Assembly: GCA_002414865.1 (NCBI GenBank)
Contig: DIAQ01000029.1
Span: 509 to 14,931 of the forward strand
Direction: 5' to 3'
From: a candidate division Hyd24-12 bacterium UBA5074
GTDB lineage: Bacteria > Fermentibacterota > Fermentibacteria > Fermentibacterales > Fermentibacteraceae
DNA: 14,423 bases
The notes under the pieces are model-generated. The model had not been told where the DNA came from, ran no database searches, and saw only the letters and a list, made by a program, of their open reading frames with translations. Positions 1 through 4,409 of this stretch are shown one piece after another. How positions within the stretch are numbered: position 1 is the stretch's first letter; the number at the start of each line of letters is the position of its first letter. Position numbers and translations under genes: made by a program.

Positions 1-1333
1 GGAGGCTCCTCACAGCCGCCGGCTCGAGGCCCCGGCCGGCCGTGACACGGCTGAAGAGCTCGAGCTCGAAGGACCTGATGAGGGCCGTCTCGGCTTCGCG
101 CTGGGCGTCGGACATGTCGGAGCGGGTGAGCATGTCGCTCGCGCTCTTGTACTCTCCGACGTGGAGCAGGTCGGGGTAGATGCCGAGGCGGTCGAGGAAG
201 TCGCGCAGGAACAGACCTGTGGCCGACAGCCCCGAGAGCGCGACCTCTCCGGAGGGGTGGCAGTAGAAGGCGGTCGCGGCGGACGAGAGATAGATCTCCA
301 TGTTGCCGGCGCTGTTCGCGTACATCACCACGGGCTTGCCCCCGGACCTGATGTCGGCCAGGAGCCCGCGCAGTTCCTCGGCCTGGGCCTGTGTGCCGCA
401 CCCGCGCCGCAGATCGACGATCACACCGGAGACGGATGGATCGCCGGCCGCCTGAGCCAGCAGCATCGCGTCCTCCGAGAAGCTGCGGCTGCACGGCGAG
501 AAGAAGCCCCTGGTGCGCTCCTCGGTGAACTCGCCGGGCACTATGCGGACGAACCTCCCCCGTTCGGGGACGAGGTTCTCCCTGGGCCGGCCCGTGATCC
601 TCACACCGCCCCTCGTTCCGCCGTACTCCCCTTCGTCGTCGAAACTGGAGGAGGCTCCCAGGCCGAGATTGCCGAAATCGGTCCAGATGCCGGTCGAGAA
701 GCCGTGCTCCGAGCCGCATGCGCGAAGAGTGAGCCCGTCGAGCGGCCTGACCTCCAGGCCTCCCGAGAATGCGGGGTCGCCTGACCAGCCTTCGCCGGCC
801 GTGGAGTCGATGAAGGATACATCCGCGGACAGGGTGATATCCGGGCCTGAAGGCCTCACGGAGGCCCCGATCCTGTATTCGGCCCCGTGCTCGATCCCCC
901 CTGCGGTGACTCCGCCCCTGCGCATCGCTCCCAGGGACAGCCATTCCACGGGCCTGGCTCCCAGCCCTAAGATCCAGAACGACTTGCCGTCCCAGTCGGA
1001 ATGCGCCGTGGGATCGAACCAGGTATACGAGGTCCCGAGGGAGAAGGCGCCTCCGATCACAGGGAGCGAAGAGCCGGCGGTGAAGGTCCTGATGTCACTG
1101 CCGGAGTTCCAGTATCCGGACAGCCCCATGCCTGGCATCGCCACGGAAGCCCTGTCCACGCGCTCGAATGCGCTGTCGCTCATGGTGAAGCCTGCGGACA
1201 GGAGGAAGTCGGGCTGCCAGGCCAGGAATGCGGGGTTCACGACGGCGGCTTCCTCGGAGACGGGATATGCCGTCCAGTTCCACTGCGGCTGCACACCCGG
1301 CATCGTCGCCAACACTGCCAGAGCTGCGATCAT
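1..1333 (-). CDS. sppA: SppA-like S49 signal peptide peptidase with N-terminal beta-rich extension (partial, runs off left edge)
   Basis: The first 444 residues are present and the reading frame is open to the window edge. A short hydrophobic stretch (MIAALAVLATMPG) looks like a signal sequence. Residues about 20-255 are rich in Gly, aromatic and alternating polar/hydrophobic residues, resembling a beta-barrel or beta-sandwich segment. From about residue 288 the protein matches the N-terminal half of E. coli-type SppA: a GVIVDLRRG strand, a GKPVVMYAN strand, and the motif VGEYKSASDM. Its Lys396 aligns with the general-base lysine (Lys209) of E. coli SppA. The serine nucleophile sits in the second repeat, which would lie outside the window. 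The family cleaves leftover signal peptides in the membrane. The ATG is chosen because GGAGGG precedes it with a 4-nt spacer and an in-frame TGA lies just upstream. It is the last visible gene of the minus-strand cluster. The peptidase assignment is strong; the N-terminal domain's role is unknown. Confidence 0.9.
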   Translation of the reverse strand, partial: MIAALAVLATMPGVQPQWNWTAYPVSEEAAVVNPAFLAWQPDFLLSAGFTMSDSAFERVDRASVAMPGMGLSGYWNSGSDIRTFTAGSSLPVIGGAFSLGTSYTWFDPTAHSDWDGKSFWILGLGARPVEWLSLGAMRRGGVTAGGIEHGAEYRIGASVRPSGPDITLSADVSFIDSTAGEGWSGDPAFSGGLEVRPLDGLTLRACGSEHGFSTGIWTDFGNLGLGASSSFDDEGEYGGTRGGVRITGRPRENLVPERGRFVRIVPGEFTEERTRGFFSPCSRSFSEDAMLLAQAAGDPSVSGVIVDLRRGCGTQAQAEELRGLLADIRSGGKPVVMYANSAGNMEIYLSSAATAFYCHPSGEVALSGLSATGLFLRDFLDRLGIYPDLLHVGEYKSASDMLTRSDMSDAQREAETALIRSFELELFSRVTAGRGLEPAAVRSL

Positions 1334-1337
1334 TGAG

Positions 1338-1343
1338 CCCTCC
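1338..1343 (-). promoter_or_regulatory. Ribosome binding site of the SppA-like gene
   Basis: GGAGGG on the minus strand, 4 nt from the ATG at 1333. With the in-frame TGA a few codons upstream, it fixes the start of the peptidase gene. Confidence 0.7.
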
Positions 1344-1397
1344 AGTCAGGGGACCTGGTCGATCAGGCGGAAAGGCGGGACGGGCTGCTCCCGGGCA

Positions 1398-1718
1398 TCA
1401 GCCCCTGTCCCGGCCGAACAGCATCGCTGCGGGGATCCAGATCAGGCCTGCGCCGATGAGGAAGGGGATGGTGTTCGAGATCCCCAGGGCGGCCGCGTTG
1501 AGGGCGGCCACTCCGATGGCTCCCCAGCCGATGAGAAGGAGGCCGAACACCACGTTCTCCCGCCTCTTCATCCCCCGGACGAGGGACGCAGCTCCGAAGG
1601 CGCAGAAGACGATGGGCCACCAGTTGCCCAGATCGAGGCCGAAGCCCCACAGCAGGAATACGATCCCGACGGATGCCAGTGTTATGGCGGTGAGAATCCA
1701 GCCTCTCGTCAAAGCCAT
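1398..1718 (-). CDS. Small four-helix membrane protein (LiaI/DUF5668-like)
   Basis: A 106-residue, very hydrophobic protein with four probable membrane segments at about residues 6-26, 33-49, 54-74 and 83-101, separated by short loops. The second segment begins with the pattern NWWPIVF and is followed by the positive cluster RGMKRRE. This resembles small LiaI/LiaF-type or DUF5668 membrane proteins, where a WWP motif opens a helix; that link is from memory of the pattern, not a search. No enzymatic motif is visible. The ATG lies 1 nt past the stop of the upstream lipoprotein gene. AGGAGG at 1728-1733, inside that gene's last codons, is 9 nt from the start, so the two are probably translated together. 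The next gene, the SppA-like peptidase, follows after 64 bp. Function is unknown; an envelope-stress or membrane-organising role would be guesswork. Confidence 0.8.
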   Translation of the reverse strand: MALTRGWILTAITLASVGIVFLLWGFGLDLGNWWPIVFCAFGAASLVRGMKRRENVVFGLLLIGWGAIGVAALNAAALGISNTIPFLIGAGLIWIPAAMLFGRDRG

Positions 1719-1719
1719 T

Positions 1720-2196
1720 TCATTCCCCCTCCTCGGGAGGCGCCGTGAGCCCGGCCAGATCCACGCGCCAGCCTTCCACGGTCCTCCTCACGGGTATCTC
1801 CTGCGGACCCTCGGATGTCCTGATGACGACCACGGCGAGCGAGCTGTCCATGTACTGGACCGACCTTATGCTGGTGCTCAGCCGGTGGGCCTCCCCCGAG
1901 GCCGACACCATCCTGACGAACAGGTCTCGGCCGGTGAGCGAGTCGAACTCCGCCGGCGTCATCTCGCCGGCCAGCCTGGTCACCGCCTCCGATGCCTCGG
2001 TGTACCCGAAATGGTGAAGGACCGTGACCGTCGAGTCGTACCATTGCCGGCTCTCGGGGGCCAGCAGGTTCCACGCCGAGGCATAGTCGGAGTCGGAGAT
2101 CGCCCCCGCAAACCTCACCACCGCGTCGGACGCGCCATCCTGCCTTCCGCAGGCGACCGCGGCCAGGCAGGCGGCAAACAGGACCAGCCTGCTCAC
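1720..2196 (-). CDS. Small putative lipoprotein, NTF2-like/DUF4878-type
   Basis: A 158-residue protein starting at GTG. The N-terminus MSRLVLFAACLAAVAC is a typical short lipoprotein signal peptide with the lipidated cysteine at position 16. After it comes a mixed alpha/beta domain with features of NTF2-like lipoproteins: an early helix (DAVVRFAGAISDSDYASAWN), the 'A-W-N-L-L' pattern, and C-terminal strands ending in WRVDLAGL. This fold often binds small ligands or acts as an accessory in the envelope; no catalytic residues can be named. The GTG start is preferred over an ATG far upstream at 2526 for two reasons: the signal peptide begins exactly here, and its GTGA overlaps the TGA of the DUF1015 gene by 4 bp, a classic coupling. 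The far-upstream extension would only be a shadow of DUF1015. Lipoprotein call fairly sure; family call tentative. Confidence 0.8.
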   Translation of the reverse strand: MSRLVLFAACLAAVACGRQDGASDAVVRFAGAISDSDYASAWNLLAPESRQWYDSTVTVLHHFGYTEASEAVTRLAGEMTPAEFDSLTGRDLFVRMVSASGEAHRLSTSIRSVQYMDSSLAVVVIRTSEGPQEIPVRRTVEGWRVDLAGLTAPPEEGE

Positions 2197-3428
2197 AGTA
2201 CGTGGATCACGAGCCCGCTGCGCAGCTTGGGCTCGAACCAGGTGGACTTGGGCGGCATCACGCTGCCGCTCGCGGCCACCGCCAGGAGCTGGTCCATCGT
2301 GGTGGGGACCATCGAGAAGGCCACCCGGTACCTGCCGGAATCCACGAGCTTCTCCAGCTCCGCGGTGCCCCGGATCCCGCCGACGAAGTCGATCCTCCTG
2401 CTCGTGCGCGGATCCTCGATGCCCAGGACGGGGGCGAGGAGGTTGGCCTGGAGTATGCTGGCATCGAGCGAGAGCACCGGGTCGGACTCCGGGAATGATC
2501 CCGGGATGGCCTCGAGGCCGATCCATCTCCCGTCCATGTACATGGAGAAGGAGTGGAGTGCGCGAGGCTCGGCCGGAGCCCCCTCCGTCACCTTGAAACT
2601 GCCGGCGAGACGGGCGAGGAACTCCTGCGACGACATGCCGGAGAGATCGGCCACGACCCTGTTGTAGGGCATGATCCTCATGTGGCTCTTGGGGAAGAGC
2701 ACGGAGAGGAAGAAGTTGTACTCCTCGCGACCGGTGTGGCCTGGATTGGCGGCCCTGCGACGCTGGCCGATGATGGTCCCCGCGGCGCTCCTGTGATGGC
2801 CGTCGGCCACGTAGAGGAAGGGGACGTCTGCGAAGAGGCGCTGGATGAGTCCGACGTCGGCGGGATCGGGAACCGTCCAGAGCGTGTGACGCACGCCGTC
2901 GGGGGATGTGAAGTCGTACTCGGGGACGCCTGCGCAGATCCGCGCGGCGACGGCGTTGACACCGTCCACATCGGGATAGGTGAGGAAGACCGGCCCGACC
3001 TGCGCGTTCTGCGCTTCTATGTGCCGGATGCGATCCTCCTCCTTGTCCTTCCTCGTGAACTCGTGCTTGCGGATGACGTTGCTCTCATAGTCCTCGATGG
3101 AGGCCCCGGCCACCAGCCCGGTCTGGGAGTGGCCGCCCATGATCTGCCTGTAGAAGTAGAACGACGGGCAGGCATCCTGCTTGAGGATGCCCCCCTCCAT
3201 CATCTTCCTGAGATTGGCCGCCCCCCTGGCATAGACGCTGGGGTCGTAGAGATCGACGGACGGGTCGAGATCGACCTCCGGCTTGGTGACATGCAGGATG
3301 CAGTAAGGGTTGCCCGCCACCATGACCCTCGCCTCGTCCGAATCGAGGACGTCGTACGGCGGCGCCGCCACCTTCTCCGCGAACTCCTTCAGGGGTCTCA
3401 GTCCCCTGAACGGCCATACCACTGCCAT
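2193..3428 (-). CDS. DUF1015 family protein (COG4198)
   Basis: 411 residues, the usual full length for the family. The N-terminus has the family signature WPFRGLRP (residues 5-12) followed by KVAAPPYDVL (19-28) and the NPYCILHVTKPE stretch (40-51). The middle carries HEFTRKDKEEDRIRHIE (122-138) and YVADGHHRSAAG (206-217). The C-terminus has MPPKSTWFEPK (391-401), also characteristic. The DGHHR motif (209-213) resembles the nucleotide-binding motif of ParB/sulfiredoxin-fold kinases such as SerK, so a small-molecule kinase is conceivable; this is inference, and I know of no settled biochemical function. In some bacteria I recall the family near serine-biosynthesis genes, but no serA or serC is visible here. 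GGAGGA at 3435-3440, 6 nt before the ATG, supports the start. The 3' end overlaps the lipoprotein start by 4 bp. A cytosolic protein; no signal peptide or membrane segment is seen. Confidence 0.93.
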   Translation of the reverse strand: MAVVWPFRGLRPLKEFAEKVAAPPYDVLDSDEARVMVAGNPYCILHVTKPEVDLDPSVDLYDPSVYARGAANLRKMMEGGILKQDACPSFYFYRQIMGGHSQTGLVAGASIEDYESNVIRKHEFTRKDKEEDRIRHIEAQNAQVGPVFLTYPDVDGVNAVAARICAGVPEYDFTSPDGVRHTLWTVPDPADVGLIQRLFADVPFLYVADGHHRSAAGTIIGQRRRAANPGHTGREEYNFFLSVLFPKSHMRIMPYNRVVADLSGMSSQEFLARLAGSFKVTEGAPAEPRALHSFSMYMDGRWIGLEAIPGSFPESDPVLSLDASILQANLLAPVLGIEDPRTSRRIDFVGGIRGTAELEKLVDSGRYRVAFSMVPTTMDQLLAVAASGSVMPPKSTWFEPKLRSGLVIHVL

Positions 3429-3434
3429 TTCGGT

Positions 3435-3440
3435 TCCTCC
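3435..3440 (-). promoter_or_regulatory. Ribosome binding site of the DUF1015 gene
   Basis: GGAGGA on the minus strand, 6 nt before the ATG at 3428; a strong match that fixes the start. Confidence 0.7.
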
Positions 3441-3452
3441 GGTGTGTGTTGC

Positions 3453-3480
3453 GGCAAGCCCGGCCGGGGCAAGCCGGCCG
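3453..3480. repeat. GC-rich imperfect tandem repeat with a 7-bp hairpin, between the TPR and DUF1015 genes
   Basis: Two near-identical units, GGCAAGCCCGGCCG (3453-3466) and GGCAAGCCGGCCG (3468-3480), lie in the 76-bp gap. They create a perfect inverted repeat, CGGCCGG (3461-3467) and CCGGCCG (3474-3480), with a 6-nt loop. No T-run follows on either strand, so it is not a canonical intrinsic terminator. It could attenuate transcription, protect an mRNA end, or be incidental. The rest of the gap holds only the DUF1015 ribosome binding site. Confidence 0.4.
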
Positions 3481-3504
3481 AAATTGCATGAAAGCTAAGG
3501 AAGT

Positions 3505-4269
3505 TCAGACCTGCGGTCCAGGACGCTTCCTGGAGAACAGGTCGGCCGTCGCCCTCTTCTCCGCCTGGAAGCGGGGATCGAGCACCGTGGTTTCCACCAG
3601 CGCCTTCCTCGACTTCTTCCAGATGTCGAGCCGCATGCCGAACCTGACGAAGAAGGAGATGCCCTCGACCAGTGTGCGCCACCTCCACTCGGGCTCGTCG
3701 CGACCCCATTCCTCCACGAGATCGGGCAAGGCCCCCACGCCTTCTCCGCGCCAGGCGCGCTCGAGCTTCAGGAGCCTGGCCTCGATGCCCTCTCCGGGAA
3801 TGGCTTCCGGGCAGGCTCCGGGGCTTCCGGCGATCCTCGAGGCCCTGGCGTGGAGCACGGCGCGCAGAAGACCGGGACCTTCGGAGAGCCGCAGGCAGGC
3901 CGTCTTCCTTCCCAGCGCCTCGCTGAGCCTGTACATGGGGCCTGTCTCGATCTTGTCCGCGCCCTCCGCATCGCCTGCCGACCTCAGCAGATCCCTCGCC
4001 TGGGTGAAGCCGCCGAGAGCGTCCTGCCAGTCTCCCGTGCGGCAGGCCAGATCGGCGCGGACGAGGCGGGGCGCGGCTTCATCCGGATTGGCCGCGGCGT
4101 AGGCCTCGGCGCAGGCGGTGGCCTCCGCCCTGTTGCCCAGTTCGAGGAGCAGGCGGATCTTCCTCTTCACCAGCCTTGTGCGCGCTGCGCCGGGCGCGCA
4201 TCCGGACAGCTCCGCGTTCACATCGAGCAATTGACGACCCGAAGATGCCGATGTTCTATTGAATGGCAT
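3505..4269 (-). CDS. TPR-like helical repeat protein, hypothetical
   Basis: 254 residues, largely alpha-helical, no signal peptide or membrane segment. Residues about 33-65 (LVKRKIRLLLELGNRAEATA onward) and 67-98 (PRLVRADLACRTGDWQDALG onward) look like two tetratricopeptide units, with the helix-turn spacing and small residues expected, so a protein-binding scaffold is likely. The second half (about 110-254) is helical with a Trp-rich patch, EWGRDEPEWRWR (187-198), and a basic tail; I do not recognise it. The ATG at 4269 has only a weak upstream GAGG, but no better start keeps the frame. It is the first gene of the minus-strand cluster, divergent from addB, with DUF1015 76 bp downstream. Function and partner are unknown. 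Confidence 0.78.
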   Translation of the reverse strand: MPFNRTSASSGRQLLDVNAELSGCAPGAARTRLVKRKIRLLLELGNRAEATACAEAYAAANPDEAAPRLVRADLACRTGDWQDALGGFTQARDLLRSAGDAEGADKIETGPMYRLSEALGRKTACLRLSEGPGLLRAVLHARASRIAGSPGACPEAIPGEGIEARLLKLERAWRGEGVGALPDLVEEWGRDEPEWRWRTLVEGISFFVRFGMRLDIWKKSRKALVETTVLDPRFQAEKRATADLFSRKRPGPQV

Positions 4270-4307
4270 GAAACCTCATCTCCCGGCCGGCTACCCTCTT
4301 CGTCCGC

Positions 4308-4326
4308 TGCCGGAGCCCGTCCGGCA
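4308..4326. promoter_or_regulatory. Inverted repeat in the divergent promoter region, possible operator
   Basis: TGCCGGA (4308-4314), a 5-nt loop GCCCG, then TCCGGCA (4320-4326) form a perfect 7-bp dyad in the 140-bp gap between the TPR-like gene and addB. It sits just past a weak minus-strand promoter candidate, where a repressor would block. It could equally be an mRNA hairpin in the leader of the minus-strand cluster, or chance in a GC-rich gap. Confidence 0.3.
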
Positions 4327-4334
4327 CGACCTGG

Positions 4335-4364
4335 AATATCCCGGTCTCCCCTCCTCGGTTTCAG
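4335..4364 (-). promoter_or_regulatory. Weak sigma70-like promoter candidate for the minus-strand cluster
   Basis: On the minus strand, CTGAAA (4359-4364) and GATATT (4335-4340) are separated by 18 bp; each matches the consensus -35 or -10 at four of six positions. GATATT lies in the most AT-rich spot of the gap. The remainder of the 140-bp gap shows no convincing plus-strand promoter for addB. Confidence 0.25.
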
Positions 4365-4409
4365 GGATGCCGCCCCCGGTTCGACCCGCGTCCCTGCAGA
4401 CCTCCTAAC

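Noticed and set aside
1334..1397. Terminator between the small membrane protein and the SppA-like gene
   Set aside because: Only 4-bp complementary stretches around CCTGATCGACCAGG are seen, too short for a convincing hairpin.
513..2667. Overlapping plus-strand open frames of 411 and 479 residues across the minus-strand cluster
   Set aside because: They lie antisense to the SppA-like, membrane, lipoprotein and DUF1015 genes, have low-complexity composition and no domain signature.
2553..3491. A 312-residue plus-strand frame opposite DUF1015
   Set aside because: Complementary shadow of a gene with clear family motifs; the apparent His/Val/Asp-rich protein has no recognisable fold.
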